This document shows, piece by piece, positions 7,774 through 16,479 of a stretch of 64,000 nt of DNA. The notes under the pieces are model-generated. The model searched no databases. It saw only the letters and a list, made by a program, of their open reading frames with translations, and had not been told where the DNA came from. The translations under genes and the position numbers were made by a program. This stretch comes from JABFSM01 sp963762545. Its GTDB lineage: Bacteria > Gemmatimonadota > Gemmatimonadetes > Gemmatimonadales > GWC2-71-9. Location of the stretch: NCBI GenBank assembly GCA_963762545.1, contig CAVXLC010000003.1, positions 310,001 through 374,000 on the forward strand, written 5' to 3'. Numbering within the stretch: position 1 is the stretch's first letter; the number at the start of each line of letters is the position of its first letter.

Positions 7774-9341
7774 CGCTCCGCGCCGGAATCGTGGCGCTCC
7801 TCCTGGCGGCGAGCGGCGCGGGGCCCGCCCTCGGCCAGGCTCCGGCCGAGCCGCGGCGGCTGGCGCTCGAGGAAGCGCTGCAACTCGCCCTGCCGAGCAG
7901 CGAGGTAGTGGGTCTGGCGCGATCGGCGGTGAACCGCTCCCGCGGGGAACAGCTCAGGGCCCGGAGCGAATTGTTCCCGCAGCTGAGCGGCTCGGCCTCC
8001 TACTCCCGGCTCATCAAGTCGCAATTCTCCGGGCTCGCCTCCAGCGATTCGTCGACTGACACCAGCCCGACCCACTGCGACAAATTCCTGGCCGATCCAT
8101 CCCTTCCGATCGGCGCTCGGGTGGATTCCCTGGAGCGGGCGCTGCAGTGCGTATCGGCGCTGAACCCCTTCGGCAATCTGGGCAGCCTGCCGTTCGGACG
8201 GGCCAACACCTACAACCTGGGCCTGTCGCTGTCCCAGACGCTGTTCAGCGGCGGCCGGGTGAGCGGCCAGATCCAGGCGGCCAACGCGGGCCGGCAGAGC
8301 GCGGAGCTGGCGCTGACGGCGAGCGAGGCCCAGCTCACGCTCGATGTGGTGCAGACCTACTTCGACGCCGCGCTGGGCGATCAACTCGCCGGCATCGCGC
8401 GCACCGCCCTCGAGCAAGCCGATTCCACGCTCCGGGAAACCGAGCTCCGGCGCAGCCTCGGTACGGTCCCCGAGTTCGATCTGCTCCGCTCCCGAGTCAC
8501 CCGCGACAACCAGCGGGCCGTGGCCATTCAGCGCGCGTCGGATCGCGACCTGGCCTATTTGCGCCTGAAGCAGCTCCTGGACATCCCCGGGTCCACCCCG
8601 CTCCAGCTGACGACGGTGCTGGATGATTCGGCGATGGCGAGCATCCCCTCGCTGGCCACGCTGCTCACGAGCGAGGGAGATACCGCGTCGGAGCGGCGGG
8701 CGCCGGTGCGTCAGGCGGCCCTCGCGATCAAGGCGGGCGAGGGGCTGCTCAAGGCGGCCAGGGCCGAGGATCTCCCCGCGGTCTCGCTGACATCCGCGTA
8801 CGGGCGGATCGCGTACCCCGGCTCGGGGCTGCCCAGCTGGGGGCAGTTCCTGACCAACTGGAGCGTGGCCGTCGGGCTGACGGTGCCGCTCTTCACCGGC
8901 GGACGGATCACCGGCGACAAGCTGGAGGCGCGCGCGAATCTGGAAGACGCCCGGCTGCGGCTCCAGCAGACCACCGAGTTTGCCCAGCTCGACGCCCAGA
9001 GCTCTCAGCAGGAGCTGCAGAGCGCGCGCGAGTTGTTGCGGGCCAGCGAAGGCACCGCGACCCAGGCGGCCAGGGCGTACGACATCGCCGAGATCCGGTA
9101 TCGCGAGGGGATCTCGACCCACACCGAACTGCTGGACGCCCGGCTCTCGCTCGAGCAGGCGCGGGCCAATCGGGTGCAGGCGGCGCGGGACGCCCTCGTC
9201 GCGCGAATGCGGATGGCGCTGCTGGCCCGCCTGCCGCTGGCAAGCGCCACCGCCGGGTTGTCCAGCACCCAGTCGGCGGCAGCCCGGCGCCCGACCCAAC
9301 CGACCCAGTCTTCGGCAACGTCCGGAATCGGAATCCCATGA
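7770..9341 (+). CDS. TolC-family outer membrane efflux channel
   Basis: A 523-aa protein with a cleavable signal peptide (ends around residue 23, ALGQ) and two repeats of the outer-membrane efflux protein domain, typical of the trimeric TolC/OprM channel-tunnels: long helices rich in Ala/Leu/Gln ('TLDVVQTYFDAALGDQLAGI' and the second-half 'REGISTHTELLDARLSLEQA' segment). 'GLSLSQTLFSGGRVSGQI' and 'VGLTVPLFTGGRITGDKL' are the paired beta-strand/loop signatures of the two repeats. It is the exit duct for the adaptor and RND pump that follow, and overlaps both neighbours by ATGA. The C-terminal ~25 residues are Gln/Thr/Ser-rich and of low complexity. Confidence 0.93.
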   Translation: MTLRAGIVALLLAASGAGPALGQAPAEPRRLALEEALQLALPSSEVVGLARSAVNRSRGEQLRARSELFPQLSGSASYSRLIKSQFSGLASSDSSTDTSPTHCDKFLADPSLPIGARVDSLERALQCVSALNPFGNLGSLPFGRANTYNLGLSLSQTLFSGGRVSGQIQAANAGRQSAELALTASEAQLTLDVVQTYFDAALGDQLAGIARTALEQADSTLRETELRRSLGTVPEFDLLRSRVTRDNQRAVAIQRASDRDLAYLRLKQLLDIPGSTPLQLTTVLDDSAMASIPSLATLLTSEGDTASERRAPVRQAALAIKAGEGLLKAARAEDLPAVSLTSAYGRIAYPGSGLPSWGQFLTNWSVAVGLTVPLFTGGRITGDKLEARANLEDARLRLQQTTEFAQLDAQSSQQELQSARELLRASEGTATQAARAYDIAEIRYREGISTHTELLDARLSLEQARANRVQAARDALVARMRMALLARLPLASATAGLSSTQSAAARRPTQPTQSSATSGIGIP

Positions 9342-10447
9342 GCGCTGCACACCTCCCCGTCTTCTCCCGCGCTCTCCTGTTCGGCTTGCTGGGCGTCGGA
9401 GCCGCGGCCTGCGACCGAGGCAAGGCGGAAGCGGGCTCGCCCGCTGACGTGCCGGCGGTGGCGCTCCGCGCCGACAACATCGCGGTGGCCGCGACCCGGG
9501 ATATCTCCAACGGGCCGTCGATTTCGGGAACCCTCATCGCCCAGCGGCAGGCCACCCTCCGCGCCGAAGTCGCGGGGGCCGTTACCCAGGTCTACGCCGA
9601 GCAGGGGCAGCCGGTGAAGACCGGCCAGGTGCTGCTCCGGCTTGACGACGCCGCGATCCGCGACGCGGTGCTCTCCGCCAAATCGCAGGAGCGCACGGCC
9701 AACGAGGCGGTGGTGGTGGCCAGGCGCAACGCGGAGCGATCGGAGCGCCTGTCCCAGGCCGGCGCGCTGGCCGAGCGGGATCTCGAGCAGGCCCGCTGGA
9801 GCGTGATGAACGCCGAGGCGGCGCTGGCCGATGCCAGCTCCCGCCTGGCGAACGCCACCAAGCAGCTCGACAAGACGGCGATTCGCGCGCCGTTCGCCGG
9901 CGTGGTCAGCGAACGGCAGGCCAATGCCGGTGACGTGCTCCAGGTGGGGAATCCGGCGGTCTCGGTGGTCGATCCCGCCAGCCTCCGGCTGGAAGCGAAC
10001 GTCCCGGTGAGCGCGCTGGCGGTGCTCAAGATCGGGACTGCCGTGGACTTCGAAGTCAGCGGATACGAAGGGAAGTCGTTCACCGGACGGGTGGAGCGCA
10101 TCAATCCGGCGGTGGATCCGGCCACCCGGCAGGTGCGGATCTACGTGGACATTCCCAACAGCGCCGGGCGCCTGGTGGCCGGGCTCTTCGCGCAGGGACG
10201 GGTCGCCACCGAGCAGCGCAACGCCCTGGCGATCCCGCTGACCGGCGTGGACTTCAAGACCCCGACCCCCTCGGTCCGCCGGCTGCGCGGCGGCCGGGTC
10301 GAGCTGGTGGCGGTCGAGCTGGGAATGCAGGACGACCTGCTCCAGCTGGTGGAAATCCGCTCGGGGCTGGTGCCCGGCGATACGGTGCTGGTCGGGCCCG
10401 GAGCCGGCGTGGCGGTCGGCACCCCGGTCCGGATCACCAAGGAGTGA
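9338..10447 (+). CDS. RND efflux periplasmic adaptor (membrane fusion protein)
   Basis: A 369-aa HlyD/AcrA-type adaptor. An N-terminal signal ends in a lipobox-like GAAAC (Cys at about residue 25), so it is probably lipid-anchored. In order: beta-barrel lead-in, half-lipoyl motif (RAEVAGAVTQVYAEQGQPVK), alpha-hairpin (about residues 105-170), second half-lipoyl segment with 'IRAPFAGVVSERQANAGDVL', then beta-barrel (VERINPAVDPATRQVRIYVD) and membrane-proximal domain. It bridges the RND pump to the TolC-type channel. Its stop is 6 bases before the pump ATG, and the AAGGAG at its own end serves as ribosome binding site for the pump. Confidence 0.93.
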   Translation: MSAAHLPVFSRALLFGLLGVGAAACDRGKAEAGSPADVPAVALRADNIAVAATRDISNGPSISGTLIAQRQATLRAEVAGAVTQVYAEQGQPVKTGQVLLRLDDAAIRDAVLSAKSQERTANEAVVVARRNAERSERLSQAGALAERDLEQARWSVMNAEAALADASSRLANATKQLDKTAIRAPFAGVVSERQANAGDVLQVGNPAVSVVDPASLRLEANVPVSALAVLKIGTAVDFEVSGYEGKSFTGRVERINPAVDPATRQVRIYVDIPNSAGRLVAGLFAQGRVATEQRNALAIPLTGVDFKTPTPSVRRLRGGRVELVAVELGMQDDLLQLVEIRSGLVPGDTVLVGPGAGVAVGTPVRITKE

Positions 10448-10453
10448 CGCCCC

Positions 10454-13400
10454 ATGTTCATCTCCGATAGCGCCATCCGCCGTCCGGTCATCACCGTCGT
10501 GGTGATGATGGCGCTGGTCATCTTCGGGCTCTTCTCGCTGCTCACGCTCAAGACCGACGAGTACCCCGACGTGGCGCCGCCCTACGTGAGCGTGGCCCTG
10601 CCCTACCCCGGCGCGTCGCCGGAGACGGTGGAGAAGGAAGTGCTCAACCCGGTGGAGGAGGCGATCTCCTCGATCACCGGCGTCAAGAAGGTGAACGGAC
10701 AGGCGATGGACGGATTCGCCACCATCCTCATCGAGTTCCAGTTCACCAAGCCGCTCGCCGAGGCCACCCAGGACATCCGCGACGCGATCTCGGGGATCCG
10801 GGACGATCTGCCGCCGGAGATGAAGGAGCCGATCATCCGGAAGATGAACGACACCGACCGGCCGATCGTGTCCATCGCCCTCTCGTCGGCCACGCTGGCC
10901 CCCAGGGAGCTGACCCGGATCGCGGATCCCGGCATCACCCGCGAGCTGCGCTCCATTCCCGGCGTGGCCGAAGTCAACGTGTCCGGCAAGCAGGTGCGCG
11001 AGCTCACCGTCGAACTCAAGCCCGAGGCGCTGCAGGCCACCGCGGTGAGCGTGGCCCAGGTGGTGCAGGCGCTCCAGCTTCAGAACCTCGCCGCGCCGGT
11101 CGGACGGCTCGACGGGGCGCTCGAGGAGCGCTCGATCCGGCTCAAGGGCCGGCTCGAGACGCCCGCGGAATTCGAGCAGCTCATCGTGGCCGATCGCGGC
11201 AACGGCCGGCTGATCCGGCTCGGGGACCTGGCGGTGGTGAGGGACGGCGCCGAGGACCCCCGCACGCTGGCGATGTACAACGACCGCGTGGCGGTCGGGA
11301 TCGACATCAAGAAATCCAAGGGGTACAGCACCACCGAGGTGAGCGAGGCGGTGATGGCCCGGATCGACAAGGTCCGCAAGGCGCTGCCCGCCAACGTGAA
11401 GCTCGACGTGGTCAAGGATGCGGCGGTCCGGGTGTCGCACTCCGTGGCCGACGTCCAGAAGACTCTGTTCGAGGGGGCGCTGCTCACCGTGCTCGTGGTG
11501 TTCCTGTTCCTCAATTCCTGGCGCTCGACGGTCATCACCGGCCTGGCGCTGCCGGTGTCGGTGCTGGCGGCGTTCATCGCGGTGTGGCTGTGGGGGTTCA
11601 CGCTCAACACCATGTCCCTGCTCGGGCTCTCGCTCGCGATCGGCATCCTGATCGACGATGCCATCGTGGTCCGGGAGAACATCGTGCGGCACGTGGAGAT
11701 GGGGAAAGACCACGTCACCGCGGCGCACGAGGGCACCGATGAGATCGGGCTGGCGGTCACCGCGACGACGCTCTCGATTCTTGCGGTGTTCGTCCCGATC
11801 GCCTTTCTGCCCGGGCTCTCGGGACAGTGGTTCAAGCCGTTCGGGCTGACCATGGCCTGCGCCGTCGGGGTGTCGCTCCTGGTGTCGTTCTCGCTCGACC
11901 CGATGCTCTCGGCCTACTGGCCCGACCCGCACCAGCCCGAGGACCGGAAGCGCTGGATCACCCGCAAGCTCGACCGGTTCAACGCCGCGTTCGGCCGCCT
12001 GGCCATCCGGTACAAGCGGGTCATCGCCTGGGCGCTGGATCACCGGCTCGCGGTGGTCGGGCTGTCGGTGGGCACCTTCGCGTTCGCGCTGGCGATGCCG
12101 GCGCTGGGCCTGGTCGGCACCAGCTTCATCCCGGTCGACGACAAGTCGGAATTCACCGTCCAGCTGGAGACCCCGCCGGGCTCGAACCTGGAGTACACTC
12201 GGCGCAAGGCCGAGGAAGTCGGCAACCTGATCCGGGCCCACCCCGAGATCCGCTACACCTATACCACGCTCGGCACCAGCCAGACGGGCGCGGTCGACGA
12301 GGGACAGATCTACGTCAAGATGACGCCGAAGCACGCCCGCCGGATCTCCGCCGAGGAGTTTGCCGGCATCATCCGGGGCGAGATCCGCAGCGTGGCGGGG
12401 GTCAAGCTGGCGGTATTCACCAGCGACATCGGCGGGGGCCGGAAGCAGCTCCAGCTCGAGGTGCGCGGCTCCGATCTGGCGGCGCTCACGGCAGTCGCCG
12501 AGAAGGTGCAGGCCGAAATCGAGAAGGTGCCCAACGCGGTGGATCTCGCCCTGTCCACCAAGGGGCAGAAGCCCGAGATCAACGTGGACGTGGACCGGGG
12601 CATCGCCGGGAGTCTCGGCGTGACCGTGGGGCAGGTGGCCCAGTCGCTGCGGCCCGCCTTTGCCGGCATCGACGCGGGCGACTGGCTCGACCCGAGCGGC
12701 GAGACCCGCGACGTCATGGTGCGGCTCTCCCCCGAGGCCCGGCAGCGGCTGACCGACCTGCGCGACCTGCCGCTGGTCATCCCCGGCACCACCAGTTCGG
12801 CCCCTACCACGGTGCCGCTGGGCCAGGTGGCCAAGATCACCCAGGGCATCGGCCCCGCGGTGATCGATCACCTCAACCGGGACCTGGTGGTCATCGTGGG
12901 CTGGAACGCCTCGGGCCGGTCCACCGGCGAGGTCATGGCCGACGCCCAGGCCCTGGTGTCCCGGATCCCGCTTCCCGACGGGGTGACCATCACCCAGGGG
13001 GGCGACGCCGCGCAGCAAACCGAGATCTTCGGGAATATCTTTCTGGCGCTGGGCGTGGCGGCCCTGTTCATGTACCTGATTCTGGCGATTCAGTTCGGCT
13101 CGTTCGTCGACCCGCTCGCCATCATGCTCTCGCTGCCGCTCTCCCTGATCGGCGTCATGCTGGCCCTCGCCGTGACCGGGACCTCGATCAACATCATGAG
13201 CCTGATCGGGGTTATCCTGCTCATGGGCATCGTGGCGAAGAACGCCATCCTGCTGGTCGATTTCGCCAAATGGTCGCGCGAGCGGGACGGCAAGCCGCTC
13301 CGCGATGCGCTGATCGAGGCCGGCGCGATCCGGCTTCGGCCCATTCTGATGACGACATTCGCCCTGGTGGCCGGCATGATGCCGATCGCGCTGGGCACCG

Positions 13401-13606
13401 GCGAGGGCTCGCAGTTCCGGGCTCCCCTCGGGGTGGCGGTCATCGGCGGGGTGATCACCTCCACCGTGCTCACGCTGGTGGCGATTCCGACCTACTACGA
13501 GATTCTGGACGAAACCCGGGAAAAGCTGCTGCACCTGTCGGCGCGGGTCTTCCGCAGCCGGCGGACCCCGGCGGCCCCCGCACCGATCCCCGAGGATTCC
13601 CGATGA
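10454..13606 (+). CDS. RND-type efflux pump inner membrane transporter (AcrB/HAE1-like)
   Basis: A 1050-aa proton-driven pump of normal family length with the two-fold repeated layout: TM1 (residues ~12-30), large porter domain, TM2-6, second half with TM7, porter domain, TM8-12. The proton-relay Asp pair is in TM4 (LAIGILIDDAIVV), and the TM10 Lys lies in 'GIVAKNAILLVDF'. Typical blocks are the periplasmic start 'KTDEYPDVAPPYVSVALPYP' and 'GEGSQFRAPLGVAVIGGVI'. It exports hydrophobic compounds from periplasm and membrane with the adaptor and channel encoded upstream. The substrate range is unknown. The stop overlaps the next gene by ATGA. Confidence 0.96.
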   Translation: MFISDSAIRRPVITVVVMMALVIFGLFSLLTLKTDEYPDVAPPYVSVALPYPGASPETVEKEVLNPVEEAISSITGVKKVNGQAMDGFATILIEFQFTKPLAEATQDIRDAISGIRDDLPPEMKEPIIRKMNDTDRPIVSIALSSATLAPRELTRIADPGITRELRSIPGVAEVNVSGKQVRELTVELKPEALQATAVSVAQVVQALQLQNLAAPVGRLDGALEERSIRLKGRLETPAEFEQLIVADRGNGRLIRLGDLAVVRDGAEDPRTLAMYNDRVAVGIDIKKSKGYSTTEVSEAVMARIDKVRKALPANVKLDVVKDAAVRVSHSVADVQKTLFEGALLTVLVVFLFLNSWRSTVITGLALPVSVLAAFIAVWLWGFTLNTMSLLGLSLAIGILIDDAIVVRENIVRHVEMGKDHVTAAHEGTDEIGLAVTATTLSILAVFVPIAFLPGLSGQWFKPFGLTMACAVGVSLLVSFSLDPMLSAYWPDPHQPEDRKRWITRKLDRFNAAFGRLAIRYKRVIAWALDHRLAVVGLSVGTFAFALAMPALGLVGTSFIPVDDKSEFTVQLETPPGSNLEYTRRKAEEVGNLIRAHPEIRYTYTTLGTSQTGAVDEGQIYVKMTPKHARRISAEEFAGIIRGEIRSVAGVKLAVFTSDIGGGRKQLQLEVRGSDLAALTAVAEKVQAEIEKVPNAVDLALSTKGQKPEINVDVDRGIAGSLGVTVGQVAQSLRPAFAGIDAGDWLDPSGETRDVMVRLSPEARQRLTDLRDLPLVIPGTTSSAPTTVPLGQVAKITQGIGPAVIDHLNRDLVVIVGWNASGRSTGEVMADAQALVSRIPLPDGVTITQGGDAAQQTEIFGNIFLALGVAALFMYLILAIQFGSFVDPLAIMLSLPLSLIGVMLALAVTGTSINIMSLIGVILLMGIVAKNAILLVDFAKWSRERDGKPLRDALIEAGAIRLRPILMTTFALVAGMMPIALGTGEGSQFRAPLGVAVIGGVITSTVLTLVAIPTYYEILDETREKLLHLSARVFRSRRTPAAPAPIPEDSR

Positions 13607-14079
13607 GCATTCCGGTCCCCCGCGCCCGCGGCGCGATGATCAAGGACTCGCCCGACCACCACGACGCCGACCTGGTGCTCCGACTCTACGATATGCGCCG
13701 GGAGGCGGTGCTCCGTGAATCCCGCCGTTACCTGGCGGCCGAATTCTGGCCGCGCAGCGCCGACGAGCTGCTGGGGATCACCAAGGCGGATCATCCGGGC
13801 AACACCGCATTCCGCCAGGTCGCAGGCTATTGGGAAATGGCCTACGGGCTGGCCCGCCACGGCATCGTGAACCCGGACTATCTGGCCGAGAACGCCGGCG
13901 AAGGGATATTCCTGTTCGCCAAGATCCAGCCCTGGCTCAAGGAGCTGCGCGCCACGGGCTCCCCCAAGACGCTCCGCAACACGGAATGGATCAGTACCCA
14001 ATGCGAGGAAGGCCGGGAGCTGCTCGCCTATTTCCGTCAACGCGTCGAGAAGGCGCTGGCCGCTCGCAGGGGAGCGTGA
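13603..14079 (+). CDS. Unknown protein between RND pump and ABC exporter
   Basis: A 158-aa soluble, mostly helical protein with no signal peptide (MSIPVPRARGAMIKD…). It has many charged residues, several Trp/Tyr (YWEMAYGLARHG, IQPWLKELRATG) and no metal or nucleotide motif. ATGA overlap with the pump stop and a one-base overlap (TGATG) with the ABC exporter start show translational coupling to both. I do not recognise the family. It may be cytosolic, and its position suggests an accessory or stress role tied to the exporters, but that is inference only. Confidence 0.75.
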   Translation: MSIPVPRARGAMIKDSPDHHDADLVLRLYDMRREAVLRESRRYLAAEFWPRSADELLGITKADHPGNTAFRQVAGYWEMAYGLARHGIVNPDYLAENAGEGIFLFAKIQPWLKELRATGSPKTLRNTEWISTQCEEGRELLAYFRQRVEKALAARRGA

Positions 14080-15932
14080 TGGCGGAACCCGACAAGGGCA
14101 AGAAGAAGAAGGTCACGCTCGGGGTCGCCTGGCGCGAGGCCCGGGAGCTGATCTGGCGCTACCGGAGCCGGATGGCGCTCGGCTTCGCCATCATGCTGGT
14201 GAATCAGGTGGCGGGGCTGGTCCTGCCCGCGAGCTCGAAGTTCCTCATCGACAACGTGCTCAAGGGTGGCCAGCGTCACCTGCTCCTGCCCATCGCGCTC
14301 GCGGTCCTGGGCGCCACGCTGATCCAGGCCGCCACGTCGTTCTCGCTGGTTCGGGTGCTCGGGGTCGCCGCGCAACGGGCCATCACCGACCTGCGCCGCG
14401 AAGTGGAGTCCCATGTCCTCCGCCTGCCGGTGCGCTACTTCGACTCGACCCAGACCGGCATTCTCCTCTCCCGGGTGATGAACGACGCCGAGGGGATTCG
14501 CAACCTGGTGGGCACCGGCCTGGTGCAGCTGGCCGGCGGGATGGTCAAGGCCGCCATCGCCATGGGGGCGCTCTTCTGGCTCAACTGGCGACTCACCACC
14601 GGTACCCTCGTCGTACTGCTGATCTTCGCGGGCGGGATGGCGTTTGCGTTCACCAAGCTGCGGCCGATCTTCCGGGAACGGAACAAGCTCATGGCCGCGG
14701 TGAGCGGCCGGCTCACCGAATCCTTCGGCGGCATCCGGATCGTCAAGTCGTACGTGGCGGAACGGCGGGAGGACTACGTCTTCACCAAGGGCATCAATGC
14801 CCTCTTCCGCAACGTGGCCACCACGATGATCGGCGTCGGCGGGGTCACCGCCCTCTCGACCGTGGTCGTGGGGGCGATCGGTGCCCTCATGATCTGGGTC
14901 GGCGGCAACGACATCATCGGCGGCCGGATGACCCTCGGCGATTTCGTGATGTACATCTTCTTCACGGGGCTCATGGCGGCCCCGCTGATCCAGATCGCCT
15001 CCATCGGCACCCAGGTCACCGAAGCCTTCGCGGGGCTGGACCGCATCCGCGAGCTTCGGTCCATGACCACCGAGGACGACGAAGACGCCTCCCGGCAGCC
15101 CCTGTCGGAGGTGAAGGGCGAGGTGGCGTTCGACGACGTCACCTTCGAGTACAATCCCGGCGTTCCGGTCCTGAAGCACATTTCCTTCCGCGCGCCGGCC
15201 GGCTCCACCACCGCGCTGGTCGGGTCCAGCGGCTCGGGCAAGAGCACGCTGATGAGCCTGGTCATGGCCTTCAACCGGCCGACGCAGGGCGTGGTGTACC
15301 TCGACGGAAAGGACCTGGCCGGCCTCCGGCTGCACGATTATCGCAGCCGGCTCGGCATCGTGCTGCAGGACAACTTCCTGTTCGACGGCACCCTGGCGGA
15401 CAACATCCGGTTCAGCCGCCCCGGGGCGACGATGGAGGATGTGCGGCGGGTGAGCCACGTGGCCCACTGCGACGAATTCATCGAGGGTTTCGAGAACAAG
15501 TACGACACCATCGTGGGAGAGCGCGGCGTCAGGCTGTCGGGAGGCCAGCGGCAACGGGTGGCGATCGCCCGGGCCATTCTCGCCGACCCGGCGGTGCTCC
15601 TGCTCGACGAGGCCACGTCGAGCCTCGACAGCGAGAGCGAGGCCTTGATCCAGGATGGCCTCCGGGCGCTCCGAGCCGGCCGGACCACCTTCGTGATCGC
15701 CCACCGCCTCTCCACCATCATGAGCGCCGACCAGATTCTGGTGCTCGAAGCGGGAGAGATCGTCGAGCGGGGCACCCACCGGGAGCTGCTCGCCGCGGAC
15801 GGCCGCTACCGCCAGCTCTACGACAAGCAGTTCCGCCTGGAACGGAACCGGTTCATCAATCCGGGGGAAGACTTCACGCCCGAGCCGGAGCCCGCCGTGG
15901 CCGCGGGGCCGCGGAGGCCCGGCTCGGACTAG
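14079..15932 (+). CDS. ABC exporter, fused membrane and ATPase domains (MsbA/multidrug type)
   Basis: A 617-aa half-transporter: an N-terminal six-helix ABC transmembrane domain (residues ~25-330) followed by one nucleotide-binding domain with Walker A GSSGSGKST, Q-loop (GIVLQDNFLF), signature LSGGQRQRVAIARAI, Walker B AVLLLDEATSSLD and H-loop TFVIAHRLST. It would work as a homodimer exporting lipids or drugs. The start at 14079 follows directly on the previous stop. An N-terminal Lys run (KGKKKK) precedes TM1. Last gene of the efflux operon; the convergent SnoaL-like gene ends 9 bases away, leaving no room for a long terminator. Confidence 0.95.
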   Translation: MAEPDKGKKKKVTLGVAWREARELIWRYRSRMALGFAIMLVNQVAGLVLPASSKFLIDNVLKGGQRHLLLPIALAVLGATLIQAATSFSLVRVLGVAAQRAITDLRREVESHVLRLPVRYFDSTQTGILLSRVMNDAEGIRNLVGTGLVQLAGGMVKAAIAMGALFWLNWRLTTGTLVVLLIFAGGMAFAFTKLRPIFRERNKLMAAVSGRLTESFGGIRIVKSYVAERREDYVFTKGINALFRNVATTMIGVGGVTALSTVVVGAIGALMIWVGGNDIIGGRMTLGDFVMYIFFTGLMAAPLIQIASIGTQVTEAFAGLDRIRELRSMTTEDDEDASRQPLSEVKGEVAFDDVTFEYNPGVPVLKHISFRAPAGSTTALVGSSGSGKSTLMSLVMAFNRPTQGVVYLDGKDLAGLRLHDYRSRLGIVLQDNFLFDGTLADNIRFSRPGATMEDVRRVSHVAHCDEFIEGFENKYDTIVGERGVRLSGGQRQRVAIARAILADPAVLLLDEATSSLDSESEALIQDGLRALRAGRTTFVIAHRLSTIMSADQILVLEAGEIVERGTHRELLAADGRYRQLYDKQFRLERNRFINPGEDFTPEPEPAVAAGPRRPGSD

Positions 15933-15941
15933 GGCGCCACG

Positions 15942-16457
15942 CTACGGCTTGGGGGCCGGCATCGGGGTGGCCGTGTTATCGCTGTTCCAGATGTTGTTCA
16001 CAAGCACCCACTTGTCGCCCACCTTGCGCCAGCTGGTGACATACTTTCCGTTGTCCTTAATCGGCTCCTTGGCGCCCGGCGTCATCAGGCTGAAGGTCCA
16101 GGTGCCGGTTTCGACCGCCAGCGGCCCGCTCGCCTCCACCGATACCGTGGTCAGGGCCAGCGAGGGCTTGGTGCCCGCCATCGTGGCCAGGGCCGCGGTG
16201 ATCGCGGCGCGTCCCACCGCCGCGGGGGCGTTCGGTGCCATCATGCGGCCGTCCTCCGCGAACAACGCCGCCAGTGAATCGGGGTGGAGCGCGTTGAAGT
16301 GAGCCACGTACTGGGCGTTCACGGCGTCGATCGCCGTCCGCGCCGCGGCCGTTTCCGCCGCGGCATTCCCCGCGTCCGGCGCCGACTCGGCCTTGGGACC
16401 GCAGCCCGCAGCCAGCACGAGCCCGCCCACCGCGATCACCCCTGCCATTCGTCTCAT
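15942..16457 (-). CDS. SnoaL-like/DUF4440 domain lipoprotein
   Basis: A 171-aa protein with lipoprotein signal (…GLVLAAGC, Cys19) and one NTF2-like fold of the DUF4440/SgcJ type from residue ~35: 'AIDAVNAQYVAHFNALHPDS' then 'LAALFAEDGRMMAPNAP', 'GRAAITAAL' and the closing strand pair 'TSWRKVGDKWVLVNNIWNSD'. Such proteins bind small hydrophobic ligands or act as small enzymes or scaffolds. The exact role is not predictable. It starts 22 bases after the stop of the second molybdenum-hydroxylase large subunit, on the same strand, so it is probably the last gene of that operon. Confidence 0.85.
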   Translation of the reverse strand: MRRMAGVIAVGGLVLAAGCGPKAESAPDAGNAAAETAAARTAIDAVNAQYVAHFNALHPDSLAALFAEDGRMMAPNAPAAVGRAAITAALATMAGTKPSLALTTVSVEASGPLAVETGTWTFSLMTPGAKEPIKDNGKYVTSWRKVGDKWVLVNNIWNSDNTATPMPAPKP

Positions 16458-16479
16458 ACGGCCTCCAGCTCAGTGTGAG

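Noticed and set aside
9005..13534. A 4.5-kb open frame on the minus strand opposite the RND pump and adaptor
   Set aside because: It is an antisense shadow of high-G+C coding sequence: composition is His/Arg/Gln-rich repeats of 'GHQ', 'RDR' type and no motif appears; the plus-strand genes have clear motifs.
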